From contig KB906758.1 in assembly GCA_000381605.1 (NCBI GenBank), positions 124,001 to 188,000 of the forward strand: a stretch of 64,000 nucleotides of DNA, written 5' to 3'. A program made the position numbers and the translations under genes. Of this stretch, positions 51,063-60,281 are shown one piece after another. This stretch comes from Acidobacteriaceae bacterium KBS 89. GTDB taxonomy: Bacteria > Acidobacteriota > Terriglobia > Terriglobales > Acidobacteriaceae. The notes under the pieces were generated by a model that worked only from the letters and a program-made list of their open reading frames with translations, ran no database searches and was not told the origin of the DNA. How positions within the stretch are numbered: the first letter of the stretch is position 1; each line of letters starts with the position of its first letter.

Positions 51063-53501
51063 ATGTTGCAAGAGTTGCGGTTTGCAATTCGGATGCTGAT
51101 CAAGCGGCCAGGTTTTAGTCTGATCGCAGCGCTGACGCTGGCTCTGGGGATTGGCGCGACTTCTGCGGTCTTCAGCTTGATTCAGGGCGTGTTGCTGACA
51201 CCGCCGCCGTACCAGAAGCCGGAGCAACTCATGCTGATTCCGACGGTGCGCGCAGATGGGCAGAAGATGGACAGCCCGCGCGGCTGGGCGGCGCAACAGT
51301 GGATGGATTGGGAGAAAGAAGCGAAATCATTCGACGGAGTCGCTGCGTATAACTGGACCTTTAATTTCTTGATTCGGAATGACGGCAGTCAGTCCATGCA
51401 GGGGATGCAGGTGACCAAAGACTACTTTCAGGTGATGGGACTGAGGCCGATGGCAGGGCGCGGCTTCGAGAATTCAGATTTCGGTCAAGGACCTGTAAAG
51501 GCGATTCTGCTGGGATATGAGTTTTGGCAGCGAGCGTTTGGGGGCGACAAGCAGATTATTGGGAAGACGGTGCGCATCAGCCGGTGGCAGATCTCGCCGA
51601 CAGTGATTGGAGTGATGGAACCGGGCGTGCGATTTTTGCCCTCGCCAGGAGCGGCAAAGGAACCGAATTACGATGTCAACGCAACGGTGGATTTCTGGGC
51701 GCCGGCAGAGCCCGATCCCAAATATCTGAAAGCTCCGTATTGGAATGTGGTCGCGCGGCTGCGGGATGGGGCGACTCCGCAACGGGCACAACAAGAGCTA
51801 GCCGTATTGGCGGCAAACGAGGCGCAGGCAGAAAAGCAGCTTGAAGGCTTCGTACCGCACGTCGAGCCGGTAAGGGACGAGATGAACCGGGATGGGAGGC
51901 GGATTCTCCTGCCGCTCCTGGGTGCGTCGGCTCTGGTGCTTTTGATTGCTTGTGGAAACGCAGCAGCGCTGCTGCTCGTGCGAGGACTGCAGAGACAGCA
52001 GGAATACGCGGTGCGCTGCGCAATGGGATTGAGCCGCAGGGGCCTTCTAAGGCAGGTCTTGACCGAAAGCTTGCTGCTGGCGATGCTCGGCGGGGTGTTT
52101 GGCGTTGGACTGGCATTTGCTGCCGTAAAGCTGTTCAAGGTGATCGCGGGACATGCCATTCCGCGGCTGGATGGAGTAACCGCAGATTGGACCGTTCTCG
52201 CATCGGGGCTTGGGATGGCAGTGTTCGCAGCGTTTGTTGCAGCAGTCGTCCCTGCGTTGCGGGCATTTCGTCTGGATCCGATGGCGGTGCTGAAAAGTGC
52301 AGGGCCGAAGGGGACGGCAGGTCTAGGAGAGAGACGATTGCTGACTGGTGTCACGATGCTCCAGACGGCGCTGACGTTGGCGCTGCTAGTGGGCGCAGGG
52401 CTGCTCATTCGCACGATGGTGAAGATCGCGCAGATGCCATCGGGGTACAACACTAGTCGAATTTTGACGATGAGCGTGACAGAGGTGCAAAGCTCGTCGA
52501 CCTGGGGCAGCTTTCACCGGCAGGCACTGGAACGCGTTGCTGCGATTCCTGGCGTGCAGTACGCAGCGTTTGCCTGGGGAGTGCCGCTGACGGGAAACAA
52601 TTGGCCAGCGGCTTTGGACATCGAAGGCCAGCCCCCGGCGGTGAAGGAGAGCGATAAAACCGCACTCCCTTTGCGTGCCGCAACGCCCGATTATTTCAAG
52701 TTGATGGGATTGCCGCTGATCGAAGGGCGGGAATTTCGATCGACGGATGATGATAAGGCGTCCAGGGTAGCCATCGTGAACCAGGCATTTGCGGACCGCT
52801 ACTTTCCGCACGGTAGCGCAATCGGGCGAACGCTCTGGCCGAACGGTCAGCGAGATAAACCGGGCATCGAGATTGTCGGGGAGATTGCGAATGGGCGGAC
52901 GGACGATTTGACGCAGAAGCCGTCGCCGGAGATCTATCTGCCGCTATGGCAAGCCACCGCGTTTTCGAAACATCTGGTAGTAAGGACAACGGCAGATCCC
53001 CGCGCCTTGGTGGCTGCGGTCCAACGGGAGCTGCGCGCCGTGGATCCATCGGCAGCGATCGAAAATGTGAAGACGCTGGATCAGATTCGCGACGAATCCC
53101 TGGCGCCGCGGACGTTCGCGATGCAACTGCTGGTGGGATTCGCTGTAGTGGGAAGCGTATTGACGCTGGTGGGCATTTACGGCGTGCTTTCGTTGTCAGT
53201 GGCTTCGCGACGCCAGGAGCTGGCAATTCGTAGTGCGCTGGGCGCGCAACGAAAGGACATTCGCAAGCTGGTCTTCGGCGAAGGATTCCGGCTGATAGCA
53301 GGTGGTGTCCTTGGCGGCATAGCGCTGGCGATGGTTTTGTCGCGAGTCCTGAGGTCCTTCCTCTTCGAGGTGCAGCCTGGCGATCCTGCGACGTTGATCG
53401 TCGTCGGAGCGTTGTTCTTGGGTGTAGGGCTCCTGGCGTGTTGGATGCCAGTGCGGCAGGCGGGAAAGGTCGATCCACTCGAAGCATTACGATACGAGTG
53501 A
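51063..53501 (+). CDS. ADOP-family duplicated FtsX/MacB-type permease
   Basis: An 812-residue permease with two MacB-like halves. It opens MLQELRFAIRMLIKRPGFSL and ALTLALGIGATSAVFSLIQG, the hallmark of the acidobacterial duplicated orphan permeases. A periplasmic core domain is followed by three helices near 285-400, including SALVLLIACGNAAALLLVRG. The second half repeats the plan and ends GLLACWMPVRQAGKVDPLEA. No ATPase gene is adjacent, as is normal for this family. Function of the family is not established. Codons here end more often in G than in the plus-strand genes of 14-30 kb. Confidence 0.92.
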   Translation: MLQELRFAIRMLIKRPGFSLIAALTLALGIGATSAVFSLIQGVLLTPPPYQKPEQLMLIPTVRADGQKMDSPRGWAAQQWMDWEKEAKSFDGVAAYNWTFNFLIRNDGSQSMQGMQVTKDYFQVMGLRPMAGRGFENSDFGQGPVKAILLGYEFWQRAFGGDKQIIGKTVRISRWQISPTVIGVMEPGVRFLPSPGAAKEPNYDVNATVDFWAPAEPDPKYLKAPYWNVVARLRDGATPQRAQQELAVLAANEAQAEKQLEGFVPHVEPVRDEMNRDGRRILLPLLGASALVLLIACGNAAALLLVRGLQRQQEYAVRCAMGLSRRGLLRQVLTESLLLAMLGGVFGVGLAFAAVKLFKVIAGHAIPRLDGVTADWTVLASGLGMAVFAAFVAAVVPALRAFRLDPMAVLKSAGPKGTAGLGERRLLTGVTMLQTALTLALLVGAGLLIRTMVKIAQMPSGYNTSRILTMSVTEVQSSSTWGSFHRQALERVAAIPGVQYAAFAWGVPLTGNNWPAALDIEGQPPAVKESDKTALPLRAATPDYFKLMGLPLIEGREFRSTDDDKASRVAIVNQAFADRYFPHGSAIGRTLWPNGQRDKPGIEIVGEIANGRTDDLTQKPSPEIYLPLWQATAFSKHLVVRTTADPRALVAAVQRELRAVDPSAAIENVKTLDQIRDESLAPRTFAMQLLVGFAVVGSVLTLVGIYGVLSLSVASRRQELAIRSALGAQRKDIRKLVFGEGFRLIAGGVLGGIALAMVLSRVLRSFLFEVQPGDPATLIVVGALFLGVGLLACWMPVRQAGKVDPLEALRYE

Positions 53502-53717
53502 AGCATAGAAGCCTCCATCACCAAGGTCTACCAGTTCAATGCTGAAATCACAGATGCTCCAAAAGCTGACTTTACTTGCTGCCTTCAGGCCAATGCACTC
53601 ATTGACCTCGGTTTACGCATCCGGATGACTACCGAGAAACGCGCTTAGCGTCAGCGATCAGCCGGTGAAGACATTGCGGCGAATTTCACCTTTAGATAAC
53701 CTCGCCTCAGAGGTGTT

Positions 53718-54317
53718 ATGACATCTGGCTTGGAGGTCTGTAGCCTGGCAAAACTCGTCTACGCATTGAACCAGTCGCTGGACGGCTATGTCGACCACGA
53801 CCACGAGAAATTTGTACCTCGCCCCGCGCTCTTTCGTCACTTCATCGAGGATGTGCGCGGACTTTCGGGCATGGTGTACGGTCGCCGCATGTACCAGATC
53901 ATGCGTTATTGGGATGAAGACCATGCGGACTGGGGCGCGGAAGAACATGAATACGCGGCTGCATGGCGCAGTCAACCAAAATGGGTTGTGTCGCGCTCGT
54001 TGAAGTCGATAGGGCCCAATGCAACACTTGTCGCCGATGACATCGACGCGCTGATACGAGGACTGAAGGCACAGCTCGTTGGGGAAATGGAAGCCGGGGG
54101 CCCGGACCTGGCTGGAGCCCTCACCGACCTTGGTCTCATTGATGAATATCGACTCTACCTGCACCCTGTCGTGCTTGGTAGCGGCAAGCCGTTTTTCTCG
54201 GGCCCTCTGCCGTCGCTCCGTTTAGTTGCGAACGAACTGATCGCCGAAGACGTGATTCGCTTGACCTACGCTCCTGCTGCGCAAGTGCCGACGATCTACA
54301 GCACGCTAAATAGGTAA
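53718..54317 (+). CDS. RibD C-terminal/dihydrofolate-reductase-like protein
   Basis: A 199-residue protein of the bacterial DHFR-like group (RibD_C fold). LAKLVYALNQSLDGYVDHDH is the N-terminal strand, GLSGMVYGRRMYQIMRYW the first helix, VGEMEAGGPDLAGALTDLGL the NADPH-binding Gly loop and YRLYLHPVVLGSGKPFF the end. It is probably a reductase of unknown substrate rather than true FolA. AGAGGTG precedes the ATG. The 216-base spacer before it holds no supported gene. Confidence 0.85.
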   Translation: MTSGLEVCSLAKLVYALNQSLDGYVDHDHEKFVPRPALFRHFIEDVRGLSGMVYGRRMYQIMRYWDEDHADWGAEEHEYAAAWRSQPKWVVSRSLKSIGPNATLVADDIDALIRGLKAQLVGEMEAGGPDLAGALTDLGLIDEYRLYLHPVVLGSGKPFFSGPLPSLRLVANELIAEDVIRLTYAPAAQVPTIYSTLNR

Positions 54318-54395
54318 CGGTAAACGCACTTCTCGTCAGCACCTATTGGCCAAGTCCTCATAAACGCGCTTGTGATTACTGATTCGACCGGAGTT

Positions 54396-54456
54396 CCCGC
54401 AAAGTCGGGTTTTCGGCAAGTACGCCTCGTAGTTGCCGAAAACCCCGTTTTGCGGG
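54396..54456. repeat. Hairpin repeat, copy A
   Basis: Two 24-base arms (54396-54419 and 54433-54456) form an inverted repeat that matches at 22 of 24 positions, with a 13-base loop. The arms contain CGGGTTTTCGGCAA and its complement. Related copies are at 55141-55213 and 44956-44990. Confidence 0.8.
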
Positions 54457-54485
54457 AGCAACAATGCGAGAAGTCCTATGATGCC

Positions 54486-55118
54486 TCAATAGACAGTCGG
54501 CTCGAACCCTGCCTTCTTTGCTTCCGCAGCATACTGATCAATCGCGATATTGTGCAGGTCAATGGCATTCTTTAGGGTTGCTTCAAACCTCTGCTTTGAC
54601 AGCCCTTCTAGCAATTGATCTAGGCGTGGCCGCAGCATAGAGGCGAAATCCTCTAAGGAATAGGCGCGAGGCCGTGGCTCAGTGAGGCTCCATTGAGCGA
54701 TACCATCAGCGACCAGCTGGAAATCCAACCACCGCTGTGGAGCAAAGGTGGAGGCGACACATACAGAGAAGTCCCCGCGCCCGCGAACGAACCTCAAGAG
54801 GAGCGGCTCAACCGCGATGGTGACGTATGCTCCGTCGAAGGAGGGTGGAAACGGACAACCTTCGTTTGCGACGACGCGGCCCGCATAATCATCAAACAGA
54901 AATCTTAGTTGAATGCGAATCTCTTCTCGAAAACGTTCTTCGTGTTGCCTCGCCAGCGACGTGTCAAGCCAACCAAAGAACAGACTGTAGAGTTTGCTGA
55001 AAACCCTTCCAACCAGCCTTAGCGCGGGTCTTGAGAACGCTGATTTCACCGGAGCCGGTCCCCTTGAAAGAGGACCTCTCAGTGGTACTAGCATTCGTTT
55101 CTGTTTGGGAATCTGCAT
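54486..55118 (-). CDS. Hypothetical protein
   Basis: A 210-residue protein with no recognised family. A basic N-terminus (QIPKQKRMLVPLRG) precedes a hydrophobic/aromatic stretch (VGRVFSKLYSLFFGWLD). Then comes a mixed alpha/beta part (EEIRIQLRFLFDDYAGRVVA, ITIAVEPLLLRFVRGRGDFS-like) and a helical C-terminus. The gene lies between two copies of the hairpin repeat, so it may have arrived with them. Confidence 0.55.
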   Translation of the reverse strand: MQIPKQKRMLVPLRGPLSRGPAPVKSAFSRPALRLVGRVFSKLYSLFFGWLDTSLARQHEERFREEIRIQLRFLFDDYAGRVVANEGCPFPPSFDGAYVTIAVEPLLLRFVRGRGDFSVCVASTFAPQRWLDFQLVADGIAQWSLTEPRPRAYSLEDFASMLRPRLDQLLEGLSKQRFEATLKNAIDLHNIAIDQYAAEAKKAGFEPTVY

Positions 55119-55140
55119 ACCTAGTCATTTCAGTGTAATT

Positions 55141-55213
55141 CCCGAAAAGTCGGGTTTTGAGCAAGTTCGAGTTGGAGGGTAGATCGAAGTTGCCGAAAAC
55201 GCCGTTTTGTTGG
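55141..55213. repeat. Hairpin repeat, copy B
   Basis: Left arm 55141-55164 (CCCGAAAAGTCGGGTTTTGA...) and right arm 55190-55213 (TTGCCGAAAACGCCGTTTTG...) correspond to copy A but have diverged from each other, with a 25-base loop. Confidence 0.7.
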
Positions 55214-55334
55214 AGGTTGCGGATACTGCGGGTGGCAAGATAATGGCTTGGGGACAATCGTCGACCATGGTCGGGCGAAAGGTGGGATGTAAACTGCTCA
55301 CGCAACTATATCTTGCTTCAAAGAGCGCCACGGA

Positions 55335-55859
55335 ATGCGAACGGCTTTGACAAGAAGACGCGGTCTCTATGTGCTGCTCACACTATGCTGCGCCGGTGCA
55401 ATCTACTTCTATCCATTCTTGTCGTCGTCAATATCGTGGATGCGAGAACCGAAATTCCGATATGAGAACCGCACTGCGGTGAGTCTTCCTTTTCGTTGGG
55501 TCTCAGGAGAGGGCGGCGGACTTGTATTGGAGAAACCCGAGGTCGCAATCTTGCCGGCCCCTCTGCTAAATACAACCCTAGTGGTGTCAGATCACGGATC
55601 GAGCTTCAAACTAAGCGGTGAGGCGCGCTCTAGGACGCTTCGCATCATGGGTCTCACCGATGAGAGAGGCGTGCTCGATGACGGGACTTACCCCTTCACA
55701 TCGGTCGGTTTTAGCTGCGGACAAGTAGGCACATCTAAATCTTCCGACATGCTGGCTTTCTACTGCTTCTCCACTGACTTTCGCTACAGTTTCAATTTCA
55801 TTGGAAGGAAAGAGTACATCCCCGAAGCCAGCGAGATTGCAAAGCAGATCATTCGCTAA
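55335..55859 (+). CDS. Hypothetical membrane-anchored protein
   Basis: A 174-residue protein with one N-terminal transmembrane segment (GLYVLLTLCCAGAIYFYPFL) and a beta-rich external part (FRYENRTAVSLPFRWVSGEG, EVAILPAPLLNTTLVVSDHG). Two Cys occur in the C-terminal part (FSCGQVG, LAFYCFSTD). No family is recognised. The 256-base spacer after it holds nothing that I can support. Confidence 0.55.
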   Translation: MRTALTRRRGLYVLLTLCCAGAIYFYPFLSSSISWMREPKFRYENRTAVSLPFRWVSGEGGGLVLEKPEVAILPAPLLNTTLVVSDHGSSFKLSGEARSRTLRIMGLTDERGVLDDGTYPFTSVGFSCGQVGTSKSSDMLAFYCFSTDFRYSFNFIGRKEYIPEASEIAKQIIR

Positions 55860-56115
55860 CCGGCTTGCATAATCCCACCTGCACCAGCTTCAGAACTTCG
55901 CCCGAATGACAACCTTCGTTGTTCAGGGTAAGAGCGTGCGGAGTGCATTGCGATTACTTTGGCGAGAAGTTTGGTTGTCCTGGCAGTCCTGATCTGCATC
56001 GACTCAGCTTCCACTCTCCGATTCGCAACAAAATTCAGTGTCGAATGCCGCGGGTACCATTTACGCCACGCTTTTTGCGGCTAACGTGGGCATTCGCTCT
56101 ACGCACGAACCCTTT

Positions 56116-57201
56116 CTACTTCTCATCCCGTAACAACGCACTCGCAGCCCACATCACCGGAGCCTGTCCATGGAAATCCCCGGTCCTTCGCTTGCGAGCA
56201 TAGTAGTACGCCAAATCATCCTTCTTCCCCGTCCCCTCGCAAACCTGCGTCACATCGCTGTTCTGGTCCACATACCCCACCACTGCGATCCAGCCCTTCC
56301 GTGCCGCCGACCCATAGGTCTTCGCATCCAGCCATCCATGCTTCACGCCCGTAATCATCGCAAAGCTGAACATCGCCGAGCTTGAGCTCTCCGGCCAGGC
56401 ATCATCCTTGTCGATCAACTCCCGCCACATGCCATCCTTCCCCTGGTACTTCAGCAGGGAAGCCATCATCAACTTGTAGCCCTTCATAATCCGCGGCCGG
56501 TCCGGATGGTTCTCCGGCAGCGACCGCAGCATCTCCGCCATCCCTGCCGCAACCCATCCATCACCACGCCCCCAGAAGTACTTCACATCCGGAGCGTGAT
56601 AAAACAGCCCATTCGGCTGCTGCAGCTTATCCAGATACGACACCATCTCCTTCGCATCCCGGTCCAGATACTTCTTGTCCCCTGTCGCGCGATAAGCCTC
56701 AAGCTGCAGCATGACCAACATATACATATCGTCGATCCAGTACCGCGTCTCCCCCGACAACCCATCCGGCTGCGGACTCTCCCACTGCCGGTCCGCCCAC
56801 CACAACCCTTCCTTCAGAAACTTCGGGTCCTTCGTCTGGATCGCAATCTCCAGCGGAGCCACTCCAAAGATCGAGTCATCAACATGGTTCCGCAGCGGCC
56901 TCCGTTCCGCCTCCGCCCCACCTGGCATCAACGGTTCAAACTTCTTGATCAACGCATCGCGCAGCGCATCGTCATGCGTCAACTGCGCAAACGTCAGCGC
57001 CCCATACCACGCACAAATCTCCGAGTAGTGGATCGTCTTCGTGTACTGGTGAGGACTCGTAACAAAGTGGCTCGCCAGATTCTTGCCCACCTCCTGCGGT
57101 GCAACCCCCGCAGGCCAATCCGTAAAGGAGCTATCCTGCGCCGAAGCCACACCCGCGCAACCCACCAGCAAACACCCGAAGAGCGCAACCTTGGAAATCA
57201 T
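56116..57201 (-). CDS. Exported GH105/GH88-like unsaturated glycuronyl hydrolase
   Basis: A 361-residue six-hairpin (alpha/alpha)6-barrel hydrolase with a signal peptide (KVALFGCLLVGCAGVASAQ). Family features: RNHVDDSIFGVAPLEIAIQT with the probable catalytic Asp pair, RYWIDDMYMLVMLQLEAYRA, and KYFWGRGDGWVAAGMAEMLR. Enzymes of this type remove unsaturated galacturonyl residues left by pectate/rhamnogalacturonan lyases in the periplasm. Start set at ATG 57201 with GAGG upstream; GTG 57207 is also possible. Confidence 0.88.
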   Translation of the reverse strand: MISKVALFGCLLVGCAGVASAQDSSFTDWPAGVAPQEVGKNLASHFVTSPHQYTKTIHYSEICAWYGALTFAQLTHDDALRDALIKKFEPLMPGGAEAERRPLRNHVDDSIFGVAPLEIAIQTKDPKFLKEGLWWADRQWESPQPDGLSGETRYWIDDMYMLVMLQLEAYRATGDKKYLDRDAKEMVSYLDKLQQPNGLFYHAPDVKYFWGRGDGWVAAGMAEMLRSLPENHPDRPRIMKGYKLMMASLLKYQGKDGMWRELIDKDDAWPESSSSAMFSFAMITGVKHGWLDAKTYGSAARKGWIAVVGYVDQNSDVTQVCEGTGKKDDLAYYYARKRRTGDFHGQAPVMWAASALLRDEK

Positions 57202-57489
57202 TCTCACCTCGTAAAATTCTCTTAAGTTTCAACGTCGAACATTTTATCCTCCAAAACAAATTTTCATCCTCCAAAATAAAAATCAAAAATAACGAAATTA
57301 AATTCGTAGAGTTGGCGTATTTTTTGCTCCTGTTGAATACGGTGTTTTCTCACCACGTTTCACCACACTTCCACCACGTTTTCACCATCAAAAAACCACG
57401 TTCTGCACCCCCCTTTCCGCAAAACCCCCCGCAAAAACACCACTCCACCACCCCAACATTTTTTCTCCCGTTACCATAAGAAAATCCAG
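57202..57489. repeat. AT-rich spacer with short iterated motifs
   Basis: Between the divergent GH105 and mnmE genes lie two copies of CATCCTCCAAAA-type sequence (about 57244 and 57267), then an A-rich stretch. Four CACCAC/ACCACGTT units follow, about 10-20 bases apart (57351, 57361, 57372, 57394), and then C-rich runs. There is no gene and no DnaA-box consensus. The phased CACCACGTTT units look like protein-binding iterons, but their role is unknown. Confidence 0.5.
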
Positions 57490-58842
57490 GTGATTGACTT
57501 TGAAGACACCATCGTCGCTATCTCCACCCCACCCGGCCGCGGTGGAATCGGCATCGTCCGCCTCTCCGGCCCTGCCGCCCGCACCATCGCCGAACCCCTC
57601 CTGAAACTCCGCCACCCCCTCGCCCCCGCGCAAGCCCGCTTCGCCGAAATCCTTGATTCAACAGGCGAAATCCTCGACGAAGCCGTAGTCACCTTCTTCG
57701 AAAAACCCCACTCCTACACCTCCGAAGACATCGTTGAAATAGCCGCCCACGGCTCCCCCATCCTCCTCGACCACCTCCTCCGCCAATGCATCGCCGCGGG
57801 CGCGCGCCTCGCCGAACCCGGCGAATTCACCCAGCGAGCCTTTCTCTCCGGGCGCCTCGATCTCACTCAAGCTGAAGCAGTTGGCGATCTCATCGAAGCC
57901 ACAACTCTCCACCAGGCCCGCATCGCCGCACAACATCTGGGCGGCTCCCTTTCCCGGGAAATAACCCCAATAAAACAACAACTTATAGCTCTCATCGCAG
58001 CCCTCGAAGCAGGCATCGACTTCGCCGAAGATGACATCGACCTTCTCCCCACCCACGAAATCACCGCACAAATCCAGGCGATTCAAGCCCCTCTCACCGC
58101 CCTCGAACAATCATTCACCTACGGTCGCATCGTCCGAGAGGGCTTCACCCTGGCCATCGTAGGCCGCCCAAACGTCGGTAAGTCCTCCCTTTTCAATCGT
58201 CTCGTCGAGCGCGACCGCGCCATTGTTACCGCCAATCCGGGCACAACCCGAGACCTGGTCACCGAACACGTCTCTCTTGAAGGCATTCCGATCAAACTCA
58301 TTGATACAGCGGGGCTTCGTCACTCGGTCGACGAAGCCGAATCTCTCGGAATTGCAAAATCTCGCGAAGCCATGGCCGAAGCCGATGTCGTCCTCCTGGT
58401 ACTGGACGCCACCGCACCACTGCACGAAGAAGACAAGACAGCGATCTCAACCTTAGCTCAACGCCCTTTCCTCATTGTTATCAACAAGAACGACCTCCTT
58501 CCTGCCCCTCGGTTGAAGCGACATCTTCACCCCACATTGGAAACCTCAGCTCTAACCGGAGCAGGAATTCCGGAACTTCGTCGTGCCATCATCGCGCTCC
58601 TCGCCAAAGATGCTCCCAGCGTCGAGACAGCGCTGATCACAAACCTCCGTCAGCAACAAGCAATTTCGACTGCATTGGCTGCTCTAGACCGAGCCGGTCG
58701 AGCGGCAACCGCTGGCGTACCTCACGAGATGATTCTCCTTGACCTCTCAGAAGCGCTTCACGCCCTCGACGCGCTTACCGGCACTACAACAACCGACGAT
58801 ATCCTCAACCTAATTTTCAGTAAGTTTTGCATCGGCAAATAG
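57490..58842 (+). CDS. mnmE: tRNA modification GTPase MnmE
   Basis: MnmE with MnmG makes the cmnm5U34 modification of certain tRNAs. The 450-residue product has an N-terminal tetrahydrofolate-binding domain starting DTIVAISTPPGRGGIGIVRL. The G domain has G1 GRPNVGKS at 225-232, G3 DTAG at 272-275 and NKND as G4, and the C-terminal motif is FCIGK with its catalytic Cys. Start is GTG 57490. mnmG is not adjacent, and the gene is 36 kb from rsmG-parAB, so the common ancestral cluster is broken up here. Confidence 0.96.
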   Translation: MIDFEDTIVAISTPPGRGGIGIVRLSGPAARTIAEPLLKLRHPLAPAQARFAEILDSTGEILDEAVVTFFEKPHSYTSEDIVEIAAHGSPILLDHLLRQCIAAGARLAEPGEFTQRAFLSGRLDLTQAEAVGDLIEATTLHQARIAAQHLGGSLSREITPIKQQLIALIAALEAGIDFAEDDIDLLPTHEITAQIQAIQAPLTALEQSFTYGRIVREGFTLAIVGRPNVGKSSLFNRLVERDRAIVTANPGTTRDLVTEHVSLEGIPIKLIDTAGLRHSVDEAESLGIAKSREAMAEADVVLLVLDATAPLHEEDKTAISTLAQRPFLIVINKNDLLPAPRLKRHLHPTLETSALTGAGIPELRRAIIALLAKDAPSVETALITNLRQQQAISTALAALDRAGRAATAGVPHEMILLDLSEALHALDALTGTTTTDDILNLIFSKFCIGK

Positions 58843-58959
58843 ACGCACTTCCAGCCAGATCCTAAGCCGTCCCAAAAATCTCTGCTAAACATGTTATATA
58901 CAGGTAGATAAGTGACTATAGTGTCCACAGGCGTTTCGTGGAAGCCGAACGATTTGTGT

Positions 58960-60245
58960 CCATAAGCGACAACAGGTATACCTCTCAGCTGGCGATCATA
59001 TCGATGTCTTTTCGACCGTCTCGAATCAATGGAAGACACCCCTTAAACCAGTAACCCTGGGCGCTCAGTCACAGTTCAGGGGATTGTCTCTTACACCGGA
59101 TGGAAGCCACTTGCTGGTGGCTAATCTTCTGGATAATTCCCTGGGAGTCATCAATCCGGATGTACCCTCGCTGACGTTCGCGATCCCCATCCCTGCCGCT
59201 CCGTCTGGCGGGAACGGCTGTGTTACTGGAACATTTTCCGTCTCGACGTTGGCGGGCAATCGAGCTTTTGTTTACCAGCGGCCTACCACCCGGGGTTGGG
59301 GGTTGCCCAGAGTACAATACGTTGTATATCGCGAATCTTCAGGCGCATACCGTCGCGCTCGCCGTATCCCTTCAGATTCCTCAAGCATTCGACTGCGCGG
59401 GGACAATCATGGGTCCTGCAGGGACAACGGAAGGGTCGGCGGATGGAAGCCTCACCATTGTCGGCGCTTACGAGACAGGCACTTGTCTCTATTCCGCAAT
59501 AATTAACTCGTTTTCTGTTGGGCATGCAGGTGCATCAGCTTACCCCGGCATCTCAATGGCAGGCGATGGCAACATTGCAGGAGTGGGAACGCCTTCAGCG
59601 ATCCATCAGGAAACATGGTGGGAAATGTTACTCACCCTACTGTTCTCAATAACGGTCTTACAGCGACTCCCTATCCGCTGAACAATTATCCTCCCAACGT
59701 ATTGTTGAGGCCGAGGCTGAATGCTAGCGGAAGTCTCTATTACTGGGCATTTCCAAACTTCTTTGAAATTTTTGATGTTCCAACCGGCATGCTCCGTTTG
59801 CGATTTTCCCTTGCACAGATTGTGCAGAATGTTGAAACACCGATCGCCATCGATCAGGGCGGCCGCCCGATCTTCTTAATCACTAATGCCGGTCTCACCG
59901 TCGTCGATCTTGGGATTGCCCCGCTCTCCGTAGGCCACCTAAGCTCCTCAACCGTCTCTGCTGGCGCAGACATTAAAGTTCGTGGAAGCGGCTTCGCGTC
60001 CAGCACACGGCTGCTGTTGGAGGGTAGCCCGCAACAGCTAATCGTACCGATGAAAACACTCTTACAAATAACGATTCCCGCGCTGTCTTCGGGGATCCAG
60101 GATCTAGCCTTGACGGCGAAGGGTTGGAGTCGCTTGTCCCAATGTCGTCACGGCCGGCACAACTCCTGGAACGTACATCATCAACGTGACGGGCAGCTCG
60201 GGTGCCATCACCGAGACAGGAACTGTCACGGTGACGGTGCAGTAG
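58960..60245 (+). pseudogene. Decayed exported beta-propeller / Ig-like protein gene
   Basis: Continuous homology is split over frames. IDVFSTVSNQWKTPLKPVTL then GLSLTPDGSHLLVANLLDNS are propeller blades. A shift near 59300 leads to YNTLYIANLQAHTVALAVSL and GAYETGTCLYSAI, one near 59610 to NGLTATPYPLNNYPPNVLLR and GRPIFLITNAGLTVVDLGIA. A TIG-like domain SVGHLSSSTVSAGADIKVRG follows. A shift near 60130 leads to VVTAGTTPGTYIINVTGSSG, ending TVTVTVQ at the 60245 stop. The N-terminus is not recognisable. At least three frameshifts make this a pseudogene. Confidence 0.8.
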
Positions 60246-60281
60246 GTGGGCGAAGACTACGCATGACCATTACCGACAAGA

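Noticed and set aside
53502..53717. Possible short coding remnant before the RibD-like gene
   Set aside because: An open stretch of about 45 codons continues past the permease stop but shows no recognisable family.
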